The translations under genes were made by a program, and so were the position numbers. From assembly GCF_019320115.1 (NCBI RefSeq), contig NC_089584.1, forward strand, positions 107,525,799 to 107,589,798: a stretch of DNA of 64,000 nucleotides, given 5' to 3'. Within the stretch, counting starts at the first letter, position 1. Every line of letters starts with the position of its first letter. This DNA comes from Miscanthus floridulus. Its lineage: Eukaryota; Streptophyta; Magnoliopsida; Poales; Poaceae. The notes under the pieces were generated by a model, which did not search any database, was not told where the DNA came from, and saw only the letters and a program-made list of their open reading frames with translations. This document shows positions 43,940-54,817 of the stretch, one piece after another.

Positions 43940-43965
43940 TCTCCCCCCTTAAGGTCTAGCTCGTC
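43940..43965 (-). other. Polypurine tract of the Reina-like element
   Basis: Minus-strand AAGGGGGGAGAGA lies directly beside the 3' LTR. It overlaps the end of the coding region ('ELDLKGGEM'). Confidence 0.75.
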
Positions 43966-44270
43966 CTCGAGCTGAAAGTCTAGATACCGCTCACGGAAGT
44001 CGTCGAGGTCCTCCCAGGAGACAGATGTAGCTGGCTCATCGCGCCACTGAACAAGAACTTGATGCACGCCACGAGCCAAGCGAGCCTGGTCAACACGCAC
44101 TAGTTCAGGAGGTATGGCACCATGGTGGATGGCCGGTAGGGCATGCGTGCCGGCGTGGATGTCGTCGTGGATGGCGACCAGGGCCGGGTCCGTGGCTTGG
44201 GTGTGACGGAGGCGGTCGATGAAGTCGAAGCGGGGAGCCGAAATCGCCAGGATGGCACCCTCGTCGGTGT
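43966..44270 (-). pseudogene. Chromodomain-like tail joined to post-RNase H linker
   Basis: Minus-strand reading gives 'HTQATDPALVAIHDDIHAG' and 'HHGAIPPELV', normally the linker after the RNase H, then directly 'RVDQARLARGVHQVLVQW' and 'WEDLDDFRERY', the chromodomain-like end. The junction near 44103 lacks about 1 kb expected to encode the integrase. The frame is kept across the junction, so the deletion did not add a stop here. Confidence 0.7.
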
Positions 44271-44814
44271 CGCGTCAAGAGAGAGCGTTGGCCACCGTGT
44301 TCATCACCCTGGACTTGTACTCGATGGAGAAGTCAAAGCCGAGCAACTTGCCCACCCAATGGTGCTGCGGGATCGTGGTGAGGCGCTGGTTGAGGAGGTA
44401 CTTGAGGCTGTAGTGATCAGTCTTGACGAGGAAGCGACAACCCCACAAGTATGGCCGCCAGTGTCGCACGGCGTGAAGGAGCCCGATGAGCTCCCGCTCA
44501 TATGCGGCGAGGGAGCGGTGGCGCGGTGCGACCGGCCGGCTAAAGAAGGCGATCGGGTGACCGACCTAAATGAGCACCGCGCCGAAGCCATAGGTGGACG
44601 TGTCACACTCCACCATGAAGGGCTTGGTGAAGTCCGGTAAGGCCAGCATAGGGGCTGACGCCACCGCCCTTTTGAGCACGCTGAAAGCAGCCGCTACGTC
44701 GTCGTTCCACGTGAACCCCTCCTTCTTTAGGAGAGACGTGAGAGGTGCGGCAATGGCTCCATAGTTGTGGACGAACTTCCTATAGTAGCCCGCCAAGCCA
44801 AGGAAGCCACACAC
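44271..44814 (-). pseudogene. RNase H of the Reina-like element
   Basis: 'CGFLGLAGYYRKFVHNYG' (about 44810), then 'PFMVECDTSTYGFGAVLI' (about 44620), then, after a stop at 44566, 'ELIGLLHAVRHWRPYLWG' and 'VKTDHYSLKYLLNQ', ending 'NTVANALS'. Asp, Glu and Asp of the active site are visible; the fourth acidic residue is Asn (VANALS rather than VADALS). Confidence 0.8.
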
Positions 44815-45650
44815 AGCACGTGCTGAATGAGGCTGAGGCTAGTCATGGATGGCCTAAACCTTGCCCAGATCCATGGCCACACCAGCCACGGAGATGATGT
44901 GGCCGAGGTAGGAGACTGAGTCAACGCTGAACGAGCACTTAGAGCGCTTGATGAAGAGGTAGTGTCGGTGAAGAGTGTCGAGGACGACGCGGAGGTGGCG
45001 CAGATGGTCCGCCTAGGATGTGCTGTAGATCAAAATGTCGTCAAAGAAGACAAGCACAAACCGGCGGAGGTAGGCACGCAACACATCGTTCATGAGGGCC
45101 TGGAACGTGGCAGGGGCATTGCAGAGCCTGAATGGCATGACCAGGAACTCGTAGAGGCCGTCATGTGTGCGGAACACGGTCTTGGCGACGTCCTCCGGCT
45201 TCATGCGAACTGGTGGTAGCCAGATCGGAGGTCAAGCTTGGTGAAGAAGTGGGCACCGTGGAGCTCATCGACCACCGGAATAGGAAATGCATCCTTAACG
45301 GTGATGGCGTTCAGCGCGCAGTAGTCGACGCAGAACCGCCATGACCCGTCGGCCTTCTTGACGAGGAGGACCGGCGACGAGAATGCCGAAGAGCTACGTC
45401 GAATGAGCCCTTGGGCCATCATGGCCGCACACTGACGCTCCAGCTCGTCCTTGTGCAGGACTGGATAGCGGTAGGGTCGGACGGCCACCGGCGGCACCCC
45501 CGGCACCAGGGTGATGTTGTGGTCATGGCTGCGCAGTGGCGGCAAGCCCTGGGGCTCAGTGAAGACGTCTCCGTACTTGCCCAAGAGCTCCTCCAGAAGC
45601 ATGCTATTGGCCGAAGTTGTGCTCACAGCCGCTGCCTTGGGCCCGGCCAA
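44815..45650 (-). pseudogene. Reverse transcriptase of the Reina-like element
   Basis: '[18 protein letters not shown]' (about 45580), '[18 protein letters not shown]' (45390), '[18 protein letters not shown]' (45330) and '[13 protein letters not shown]' (45240). A stop at 45201 follows, then '[16 protein letters not shown]' and the catalytic '[11 protein letters not shown]' (about 45030). Distinct from the two Tat copies, it has the Phe-Phe-Asp-Asp form common in chromoviruses. Confidence 0.85.
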
Positions 45651-45710
45651 GCCCTACCAACAGAAGCTATGGCCCTGGTGCTGGAAGGAGACAGAGCAGT
45701 TGCTGAAGTC

Positions 45711-46010
45711 CTAGACGATGGGGCCCAGTGCAGCTAGTTGCTTGGTGCCCAGCACCACATCGTAGGCAGCCAGGGGCATGACGAACAGGTCCCTAGGGAA
45801 CATGTCACCCCCAACAGACAGCGGTGCGCTGCGGATGACGCCCAAGCAGGTAACTCGCTCACCATTGGTGACCATGGCTGTGAGGCATGGTCGACACTGG
45901 AGAGGGAGACCGGATCGATGTGCAGCCGCCTCGGAGATGAAGTTGTGGGTGCGGCCAGAATCGAGGAGGGCCATGAGGGATGCTAGCCCGAGCGTCACCG
46001 TGATCTGCAT
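45711..46010 (-). pseudogene. Aspartic protease of the Reina-like element
   Basis: 'SLMALLDSGRTHNFISE' holds the catalytic Asp-Ser-Gly, with Arg where Ala or Ser is usual. 'AAYDVVLGTKQLAALG' is the closing block (Val-Leu-Gly). Separated from gag by a TAG at about 46041. Confidence 0.8.
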
Positions 46011-46040
46011 CGTGTCGGAAAAGGTGACCTCGGCGATAGC

Positions 46041-46973
46041 CTAGAGGGAGAGCACGAGCGCATCCTCGGTCGCTGCATCCTCCGCGTCGTCCTCCTCTTC
46101 AACACCCTCGAGAAGGAAGAGCCTCTTGCACACGCGGTTATGACCACGGGTGAACTTCTTGTCGCAATTATAACAGAGGCCAAGGCGACAGCGCTTCTCC
46201 TGCTCCGCATGGGAGAGGCGTTTGATGGTGCGCCCCTCCACTATGATCGGCGCCGGCATGGGAGCCTTGGCTCTAGGCGGTGCTAGCAGGGCCAGACATG
46301 GTGGAGGCGCCGGCAGCAGACCCCGAGGCGCGGGCTTGGGCGCCTGCAGAACATACTGCTCGCGGAGCTCAAACTGCCTGGCCAGACTCATGGCAGCCGC
46401 CAAGGTTTGCGGGTTCTGGATCCGCACGTCGATGCTGAGCGGCGGTTGAAGGCCGCCCGTAAACAACTGGACCCGTTGCACCTCATCGAGGTGACCAGCG
46501 CGGGGAAGAAGGGCCTGAAACCGGTCCTGGTACTCCTCGACCGTGCCCGTGCGGCGGCACTCGGCCAACTCGGCTAGAGGGGCAGAGCGCAGCGGTGGCC
46601 CATAGCGCAGGTTGAGCAGCTCCGTGAAGCGCCGCCAAGATGGCGTGCCCTCGTCTTGCTGCACTTGCATGTACCACAATTGGGCGGCATCCTCCACATT
46701 GTAGGAGGCCATCCAGGTCTTCTCCTCTTCCATGATACGCTGCTGATGGAAGAACGAGTTGCAGCGATTGATGAAAATCAGCGGATCAGACTTGCCATCG
46801 TAGCGCGGAAAATCCATCCGATAGTGCTTCGGTGGCCGGTCTTGATGGTGCTCCCTAGATCCCGACCGAGGCCCGGAGGACGCCGAGCTGCCCGACATCG
46901 TGGTTTCCAGGCGCTTGATGGCCTGGGAATTGGCCTCCACGGTGATCTGGAGGGTCTGGATGGATTTCACCAA
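46041..46973 (-). CDS. gag of the Reina-like element (open, 310 codons)
   Basis: A single open frame from an ATG at 46973. The capsid core lies at about residues 55-200: 'MDFPRYDGKSDPLIFINR', 'WMASYNVEDAAQLWYMQV' and 'GTVEEYQDRFQALLPRAG', the standard retrotrans_gag pattern. A zinc knuckle near residue 268 reads 'CYNCDKKFTRGHNRVC' (CX2C...HX4C). Gag would assemble particles around element RNA. This is the best-preserved coding region of the element, and the start upstream at about 46995 is in a poorly conserved region. An element with an intact gag but no integrase could in principle be a non-autonomous donor, moved by enzymes made elsewhere; this is inference. Confidence 0.82.
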   Translation of the reverse strand: MVKSIQTLQITVEANSQAIKRLETTMSGSSASSGPRSGSREHHQDRPPKHYRMDFPRYDGKSDPLIFINRCNSFFHQQRIMEEEKTWMASYNVEDAAQLWYMQVQQDEGTPSWRRFTELLNLRYGPPLRSAPLAELAECRRTGTVEEYQDRFQALLPRAGHLDEVQRVQLFTGGLQPPLSIDVRIQNPQTLAAAMSLARQFELREQYVLQAPKPAPRGLLPAPPPCLALLAPPRAKAPMPAPIIVEGRTIKRLSHAEQEKRCRLGLCYNCDKKFTRGHNRVCKRLFLLEGVEEEDDAEDAATEDALVLSL

Positions 46974-47143
46974 GGTGTCCAGGGAGGTCTACAGGGAGGC
47001 GTTGTTGGTGGCGTCGTCTCCCATGGTGGTAGCGGCGGCGGCGGCGGTGGTGGGTGGTGGTGGGCTTTGCGAGGCAGAGGGCGGCTGCGGCGGTGATGAC
47101 GAGGAACGAACAGGCGAGGAACGCCGGGATCGTGATACTAGGT

Positions 47144-47517
47144 TGTCAAGGGCGTGGTGATCTAGGGTAGCTGGCCCTCGACTACGGAGCTCGTAATCTC
47201 GTGCCGTGTCTTCCAATAGCGAGGTTTTGCCCCTCGGCTGGCTGGGCTTCGTTGGAGAAGAAAGAGAAAGAGATTAGATGGAAATAATCTTGCTTATCCT
47301 TCACAGTTGTGGTTACAGGCATATATGGCCAGAGGCCCAACTCACGGGATTCTAGGAACTGAAAATAGAAAACCAATCTAAACTTTCCAATCTAACATTT
47401 CCTATCTAGCCACTCGTGGTGGAGTCAGCCTGGGCCTGAGCCACGCGCGCCGCGCGTTCAGCGTCCCTGCGCACGTCGCGGGTGCGCATGCGCCTGTAGA
47501 CTTGGCCCCACATGACA
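47144..47517 (-). repeat. 5' LTR of the Reina-like element
   Basis: On the minus strand it starts TGTCATGTGGGGCC at 47517 and ends TTGACA at 47144. The adjoining CCTAGTATCACGATCC resembles a decayed TGGTATCAGAGCC primer-binding site. Confidence 0.9.
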
Positions 47518-47522
47518 ACCTT
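47518..47522. repeat. Target-site duplication ACCTT, right
   Basis: Identical to 43541-43545. Confidence 0.9.
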
Positions 47523-47552
47523 CGTGGACTATCAGAGTGGACATAATCTATA

Positions 47553-47811
47553 CTCCTTTCATCCCAAAAAGAATTGCCTGCGATTTTGTGCATGTATAAA
47601 ATTTGACTACATTTATAGAAAATATTAGCAACCTTTATATCTCTAAAAAATATTATAAAAATATATTTAACAACTAATCTAATATACTTGTTAAGCACCA
47701 TAAATATTAATAATCTATTATATATATTTGGTTAAAATTAAAGATATTTGACTCTCAGAATATGAGAATGACACTTTTGTGGAACTGAGAGATCTTCTAG
47801 GATGGAGAGAG
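47553..47811. mobile_element. Stowaway-type MITE (259 bp)
   Basis: The left end CTCCTTTCATCCCA and the right end, read inverted, CTCTCTCCATCCTA derive from the CTCCCTCCGTCCC terminus common in grasses. TA flanks both ends (47551-47552 and 47812-47813). The AT-rich interior has no coding capacity. Confidence 0.8.
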
Positions 47812-48090
47812 TACATACATCCCAGGTCTTGCAATCGTTGTGGATATAATTTAGCTCGCTGCTGTGTAAGTTTGGGCATTCATGGCGTGGAGTGATCCTC
47901 TCCCAAACTTTGTAAACAGTTTTTTTTAAAAAAAATTATAAACATTTTTAGGTTCTTGATTTGACTGTAGGATGAACAGTGCTTGAGTTTTGAAAAATAC
48001 TATCTTTTTAACACATCGCCATGGCCAAGCTTTCACGGGATTACAGTTGAGCTACTCCAGCAGGCCCCTCCTTGAATCCCACAATTATGG
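47812..48090. other. Intergenic, no gene seen
   Basis: AT-rich with a run of T and A (about 47931-47946). No supported feature. Confidence 0.5.
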
Positions 48091-48890
48091 GTGAAGGTAA
48101 AAAATTGTGCTCAGCTGGGCTTCTACTTGAGCCCTGAATTTTGGGTGGGCACCGAAATCCTCCCTCCAGCACCCATTCATGAGAGCTCTAGGCCAGGCCC
48201 TGAAACGACGGTTTCCGCTCGTTTTCCTCATGACAAGCTCCGTCCCTCGCATCCCCCGCTCCGCTTCTCTGCTCCATGGCGGTTGGATCTGCTCCCTAGC
48301 AGCTTGATCTTCTCCCTAGCCGCTCGATTTGCTCCTTGCGTGCTCGTCCCTCCCTCCGGCATGGCCTACGACGGATGCGGCGGCATAAGGCCTGCACGAC
48401 CACCCGAAGCGCGACGGCGCGGATCCGACCTCGCCTCCCTCCCTCTAGCTCCTCCCTACCCTCCCTCACCTCCAGCTCCTCCCTCCCTATGGCCTTGAGT
48501 TGCGGCCTCTGCTCGGGCTCCCTCTCGCACGCCGTGAACGGCTCCTCCGGTCTGCGTCGATGCCTCTGCTCGGGTTCCCTCTCACACGCATGTGCGCCCG
48601 TCGCGGCTCCTCCTCCCCGGGCCGCCGCTCATATGCGTGCGTGGCCACCAAGGCTCCTCCCTCCCCCAAACTGCCGTTCAAGGTGGTACGCCCAACGCAT
48701 GCATCCATCGCTCCCTGTACAGAGGAAGAAGAAAGAGACAATGACAAGCATGTCATGTTTGTCATTCTCTACCTGAATAGATTTAGGGCCCAAATTTGGG
48801 TGCTGCCATTGGAGTGGAAGAAAAAAATTGAGCCAACAAATATGAGGAGCACCCAAATCAAAGTAGGGGTCCTGATTTAGGTGCCCGTGC
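48091..48890 (+). other. GC-rich segment of unknown origin
   Basis: Much more GC-rich than its flanks, with overlapping open frames in both orientations (for example plus 48091-48498 and 48336-48776) rich in Pro, Arg, Ser and Ala. The block CCTCTGCTCGGG(C/T)TCCCTCTC is present twice, at about 48498 and 48562. 'TTTTGGGTGGGCACC' at the left and 'TTTGGGTGCTGCC' at the right look like parts of a poor inverted repeat, so it may be a non-autonomous DNA element. I recognise no protein domain and do not call a gene. Confidence 0.35.
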
Positions 48891-50203
48891 CCCTGGCTTC
48901 CTTTGTTGCTCAGTTGCAAAGTACATAAGCAGCAAGGGTGCGTTTTTGTTGCTCTGAACATGATTTGCAAAAAGTATCTAACCCTCAATCTATTGGTTGC
49001 CTACTTCACGCCTCAAGGAGTTGCACAATGGAGGCAGAGGAATATGAATTGGGCTAGTGTAGGTTTATGCTTACAATTTCTCACGTACAGGTACATGAGC
49101 CGAGGAAAAAAGAACCTTTGCAAGAACTAAGTCATATATGGATAAAATAAAATACATGACCTGAGAACAAATTGAAACAATTTTGCAGTTAAACATCAAA
49201 GCAAGGTTCAGTTATAAATATACAGAACAAATAGGTTTCACGCACATTCAACAGGGGTCTTATACATAATACAAGAAAGCCTCATCGATTTTCTTGGGAA
49301 AATCCAAATACCAGTAGTTAGGGTTCCTTCTACCGATTGATTTTAGTCAAATACATTGCAAAATCATTAACAAATGATCAAAAGGATAGACGAGGGAAGC
49401 TACACTCCCTCATCTTCATGGGCGTCCATCCCGGAAAGCGTGGCAGCGGCATGGCGTGTCGCTCTCTCTCGCGGGCTCGAGTCCACAGACACACCAGATC
49501 AGGGCTAGGCCATCATCCCTGGTCTCCCTCTGCCTCGCTCTCACGGACGGGCGCAGGTCGCTAGCTCGGAAAAAAAATAGGATAGATCCTCGCTCTAGCG
49601 TATACGTCTCTGATCTGCTGCCACGTGTACAGCCTAAATAATCAAATCCTCTAGATTTTTCTCCGTCTACCTGTACTGATTTATGATTGACTTGGCCCAT
49701 GTAAGTCCACGAAAGGCAGACAGATGAGTGCTGTTGAATCCTTGAGACTGGACGCGTGACACCAGATCAGAGACGATATGCACCGAAACACGGTGGATAC
49801 AACATATATCCATTTTTTCCGCTAGCTCTCCCTCGCATGGCGCTAGGCGTGTTGCGACTTGTGAGCCACTAGTATCAGGGCGCGCGCCTTCGCGCACCCG
49901 TGCAGCAGTATCAGAGAGCGACTACATATCCTTCGGATGATTTTATTTTAGTCCATCAATCAGATTTATATCCAATCATTACATGACGCCTAGTTTCCTG
50001 AAAGCAGAGCAAAATCTGGTAGACAAAGAAAGGCAATTACACCCAGATTTTATAGAAAAATAAAACAATAAAGAGTGAATGAAATTACAACAATCGACAA
50101 CCAGATCTAATCAAATATGCGACCTGCTCACGTGTAGCAACAATTCCACCATCAGCTTTACACGTGCAACAAAGAGAAGATCTTGCAAAAAATAAGTAAG
50201 CAC
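48891..50203. other. Intergenic and possible 3' region of the next gene
   Basis: Mixed composition. A moderately GC-rich stretch (49420-49560 and 49700-49910) has short frames with no recognisable domain. 49910-50203 may include the 3' untranslated part of the minus-strand gene ending at 50204. Confidence 0.4.
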
Positions 50204-53200
50204 TCATTTGAATAAAAGAGATACAAATGAAATGAAAGATAGAATAATCAACATTAATGGAAAATACATTGTTATGGTCACGCTGATGTTCAAGTTCATG
50301 TGATGAGCTCCATCTAGATTTGATATCTAAAAAATCATATAGTTACAACTTGCAAAAGCTACCATACTGACAAAACTGAGATGTCAATTATTAAAACTAT
50401 TTACCTATGTACACAAAGAATTAGAGATCAAAAGTACTGAAAAACTAACATGCCGAGATAGCTCCTTCCATTTTTTCTGAACCTACTCACTTGAATACTT
50501 GTTCTAGCTGCTAATGCAGAAAACCGGCTTGATGCACTGCTGACAGACAGAGAATATTGAAACTGAGTATAGGCAATTTAATAGTGATAAAGCAGAATCT
50601 CTACTGACACAAAAATATTGAAACACTGACACTCAAAAAACATAATAGAGTATTCACTATTGCATGAACGTGATCTCCACAATTTTAAGCATCCTGATGC
50701 ACCATCCCAACTGCATCACAGTACTCTGAATATTTTACCTCTATTTAGTTACTGAACAGAGTTTTTGAAAGCTGAACCAAACTGTAAGTACAAAAAAAAC
50801 TGCTAGGCAGAGGTTCAAACCTCTTAGCTGCAGTTAGTGACGGTAAAGGGAAAAGAAACCAGTTGCAACCAAATCAAAGGATTTGACTAATGTTGCTGTT
50901 CTTCTTACCTAAAAGACGGGAAGCAGCTAACATTGCCATGAAACCGCTACACCCCAACATAAAAAATAAGAATGAACTCAAAACTTATTAACTGAAACTA
51001 ATAGCAGCATTTACCTTGTCTGAACTAATAGGAACAGTAACTATAGCATGAAAGGGATATCAAATGTTTCTCTATAGAGTCAATCTTACAAAAAAAGAAT
51101 CAGTATACAACTCTAAGTAGGAATCAACTCTAAGTTGTCGTTATCCTCGTGACCTGTTTTTTTGTTGTGCTGGTTCCCCTCATCGCCTGTTTCTTTTTTG
51201 TGTTGGTTCCCACTCATGTGCGTGTACAAATATCTGTCTTAGTACACAAAGAAACAACACTGTAGGAAGAACAGAAAATTTTGCTCAAAATCAGGAATGC
51301 AGACTGCCATGCTAGCACCCATACCAAAAATGAACTAATAAGGTAAGGGTAGACTACCAAAGTGTAGGACAGATTTATTGGCCATTCACTAACAAATTGA
51401 ATAAACTATGTGAACCATGGCAAACTGATCTTGCCAATTTTGATCTGGCAACACAGCAACCTATGGGAACACTGAGTGCTTTGGCAAATCGAAATTGGCC
51501 AAATGAATGAATAGCCGATTGTCAACCCGAAGATCCGACAATTATTATGTATCCAAATAGTCTGCCTCTGCATGCTTACTAATAATATTAACTTATGGAT
51601 GCATTGTGAATGGACCTTGACGTTTCAGATAATATTCGCTAAAGTAAGGAGAAAAGACTTTTTAATCACGTACACAAGAAATGACCCTGACTTACAGCAG
51701 ATAAGATGCGGTTACATGGCTGAGAGCATAAAAGGACTTCAATATTGTGAGGAGCATGTAAAGTGTATCCCTTTCTCGCAATCAAACTTAGACATGAGGA
51801 AACACGTACCTGCATTAGTGCAGAAACAAAAGGAACCATGTTGCCTTATCTGCATAACAAATTTTAGTTAACTAACATCAATAGCTTGTTCACCTTGGTC
51901 AACCCAAAAGCACAACTTGTAGAAAAGTAAGGTAAGAAGTGGTTTTAATGGGGAACCTATTGTTATTTTAGGTTGTTTTCTTTATAAATTTGGAACATAA
52001 GGCAATGCATGTCATCACACATGAAGTTGATCGGACGTTGTGAACAACAGGTGCAGCTCAGTTTCTTTATTGTCCCTATGGTTCGGTTAGTTAGCCTCAT
52101 ATGAATTAGCTCGTTTGGAGATATAAGATAGCTAACCTATCAAATTATCTCATATGAATCAGCATCGTATGACAGGCTATTAGTCTATTTAAGCTTTAAA
52201 CAAAACTGCATGTCATGTACAGTGATGTAGTTCGCTCTCAGAAGAATAAAAAAACACTCTGAGAGCATAACATTTTATCTAAATTTTCCACTAAATGAAG
52301 GGTATGGCCTAAGTAAATCGACATGATAACTCAAATATGGCCTAGAAGTGGGTAGTCTAACTGACAGTAACTACATAAATAGGTAGACATACTAACCTTC
52401 TTTTTCTGATGAATCTCTGCCATGAGCCCTGTGATCCTGACCAATGACTTTCAGGTTGTCAAATGGACACCGGAAAGCTGCAAATGCCAAGTAACAGATG
52501 AAATTTCAAATCACTTTGCAGACTGAAGTGTCATCGTGGTGCATGAGTATGTGAACTGTGAAGCGTGAACTGCACAAACCACAACCACTGACCTAATGTG
52601 TCTCCTCGTACATTCAGATAGGAGAGCATTGTGTTTCGTCACGCCTTCAGATAGGAGAGCTTCATTATGCTCCCACTGTCAAACTCCATGGCAGGGAAAC
52701 GAAACCGATAGAACAAGGACCTGAATGACGGGATAAAAAAACAAAATGATCAAGGTTTAGCCGGCTTGATGTGTTAGCCCAATGATGGTCAGCACAGTTC
52801 AATACAGCATACTGCAGCTGTCCCTACTAATTCAGATCTAGAAACTTAGCACAGAGATTTAAAACAAAGTAAATAGAGGTGGATCACACGTAGACATTTG
52901 CCTTTCAAGGCTGCAACGATTATAAAGTGAAATGTTATTTTCTGACTAGAGCAGACTATTAAAGAGGATTCGTTCGTCTGTGACATGGCTAACTCTAGCG
53001 AATGATAATCGCGAGAAGTTAGGAACAAAATTGCCACTACATAAGTTGTCGATTTTACAGGTGAACCAAATTAGGCAGATTGACTTTGGCAATGCTAGAC
53101 TTTGAAACCAGCTAAAGAAGATGTTGAGATAGATGAGCCTCCACAACTTTGAGACATGCAATCAAATAGGCTATTCATCTGTGATAGCACTGAGCATCAG

Positions 53201-54591
53201 CTGAGTTGCATCATCTGCGTCTTCGAGCCAGCAAAGCACTCCTATTCCCCAGGGAGTAATCCGAAGAATGGCAACAACCATGCGTAACAAAAAAATGGGT
53301 TTCTTAGCTTGTTTTAGTACAAATGCCAGAACACTGTAACTCCTTTAGAAAGTGGGGAATAAGGAGTGGTAAGAGGGCTGCTAAGTTGGGATGTTATGTT
53401 GCTACAATTTTTAGGGATTGTGCGCACATGCGAGAAAGCGCAAATAGTAACATGTGTGCATGTGCTAGACAAATATTTGTGGCAACTTGGCAGGGGGGTT
53501 ACGATATAACAAATGATGAAGAGAGAACGGATAACTGCAGCAACTTGACCAATTTTTCTCCTGGAAATGGAGCAGCACAGGTGATGCTTGAACCATCTGT
53601 TTAAGCAGCATAGATTGATTGTAAGGAAACTATTCTGATATCACGAAACTATTGTACTAAAAAGAAAGGAGGCATGGACTCTGTTAGACTCATTGCATAT
53701 GCAGAAGATAACTATTAAGTTTGTTACACATGAAGACTGACTAATACAGCCAAAAGCTAAAACAAACGGGCCACTGTGAAGATGGTTCAGGCGCATTACT
53801 TGCTGTAAAATGTAATGGAAAATAGTTTTACCTGGTGAAGAAACTATGCAATTTGGTGTACTGAACATCCATGTCTTTTAGTACTGTCCATAGCACCAAA
53901 AAATCAATACTCCTGCAAAGGCATAGTAAACTAATATTTAATCTCTTGCTTGAAACAGAGCTCAAATTTTAAGAATAGGTGAAAAAAGTTCGGTGAGCGA
54001 AGGGAGCTTAGAAGAACTGAGGATAAGATCAGGACAACGACACCAGTTCAGTCAGGATTAAAGCATGAAACAACACTAACTAAATGCCCACAGAAGATCA
54101 TATGGAAGCTGGTATGAACTGCATGGATCATGAGACCTTAGATGCATGGGTCAGGAATTTGAAAACTTGTAGAAGCTCATATAGGAACAACTTACACAAC
54201 TGAATGACTACTCCATAACGATCGAAATGCTTTATCGGACCTTACATTCGCAAAATCACTCTTGCATTTCAAGCACTGAAGATTAAAGGCTTTTGTGCGT
54301 TACTCCAGAAAGAGAACGAAAAGGAAATCTGGGAAAAAAAAAGAAAAAAGATAGTAACTTACGTAGCAAACGTTTTGATCCCGAATTCACCATAACTTGG
54401 GCATATTTAATGATTTCCAGGTAGTTTCAAGCAGCAGTTCAGAAGAAACAGAAGTTAGTAAACCGTAGGTATATAACTAAAGAGACCCTAAACACAATCT
54501 TAAAAAAAAGATAGTAACCTATGTAGGTAAAGTGTTGTTCCTAAATTTACAAAAACTTGGGCACCGTAAATTTGTTCCAAGTTTTTTGAAG
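50204..54591 (-). CDS. Unidentified intron-rich gene, 3' exons (inferred model)
   Basis: I do not recognise the protein. Eight minus-strand segments with AG/GT borders join in one frame: 54519-54591, 53832-53912, 52593-52720, 52397-52477, 51015-51040, 50909-50946, 50491-50539 and 50204-50326 (stop TGA at 50204). Segments in order include 'LEQIYGAQVFVNLGTTLYLH', 'SIDFLVLWTVLKDMDVQYTK', 'SLFYRFRFPAMEFDSGSIMK', 'FRCPFDNLKVIGQDHRAHG', 'VTVPISSDK', 'ASSRFSALAARTSIQ' and a hydrophobic C-terminus 'ITMYFPLMLIILSFISFV', a possible membrane anchor. All seven junction phases agree, which argues for real exons, but the two shortest exons are weak. In the third segment an in-frame TGA (52639-52641) lies in a 33-bp tandem duplication, so the gene may be broken. 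The region upstream to 55886 probably holds more exons that I could not place. Confidence 0.42.
52604..52669 (-). repeat. 33-bp tandem duplication in an exon
   Basis: CTCTCCTATCTGAA (minus strand) occurs twice, 33 bases apart. The first copy adds GCGTGA, an in-frame stop at 52639-52641. Being a multiple of three, the duplication keeps the frame on both sides. Confidence 0.75.
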
Positions 54592-54817
54592 CTGCAATAG
54601 AGAAGAAACAGAAGTAAATAAAAGGTGGGTATACAACTAAAGCCCTCAGTGTGAATCTTTAAAAAAGAAATAAGATAGTGACCTATGGAGCTAAAGTGCT
54701 GTTCCCAAATTCACAAAAACTTGGACATTGTTAATTTGTTCCAAGTTATTTGAAGCTGCAACTAAGGAGAAATTGAAGTAAATAAAAGGTGGGTATACAA
54801 CTAAAGCCCTCAGTGTG
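54350..54817 (-). repeat. Three tandem 160-bp units, each with an exon-like block
   Basis: Units at 54350-54509, 54510-54673 and about 54674-54817. Each reads, on the minus strand, a pyrimidine-rich stretch, an about 73-bp block, then a donor-like border. The middle block (54519-54591) is open for 24 codons and joins in phase to the next exon. The first unit starts with TGA in that frame and lacks the AG acceptor; the third has a TAG near its end. They are duplicated copies of one exon with flanking intron. Units 2 and 3 are more alike than either is to unit 1. Confidence 0.8.

Larger units (their letters stand above)
43546..47517 (-). mobile_element. Reina-like chromovirus with integrase deletion (3972 bp)
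   Basis: Two short LTRs (43546-43937, 392 bp; 47144-47517, 374 bp) begin TGTCA and end TGACA and are flanked by a perfect ACCTT duplication, so the insertion is intact. Minus-strand order is gag, protease, reverse transcriptase, RNase H and a C-terminal chromodomain-like tail. The integrase zinc finger and catalytic core, normally between the RNase H and that tail, are absent. The small LTRs and the chromodomain-like tail fit the Reina clade. The element sits between a LINE and a Stowaway MITE. Confidence 0.88.

Noticed and set aside
51572..51871. 99-codon plus-strand frame
   Set aside because: No similarity recognised; lies in an intron of the opposite-strand model.
53160..53300. Minus-strand reading 'VVAILRITPWGIGVLCWLED' as an exon
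   Set aside because: The neighbouring exons (53832-53912 and 52593-52720) join in phase without it, and it lacks a clear donor.
53323..53604. 93-codon plus-strand frame
   Set aside because: No domain, no promoter or splice context, and it lies inside the intron of the minus-strand gene model.
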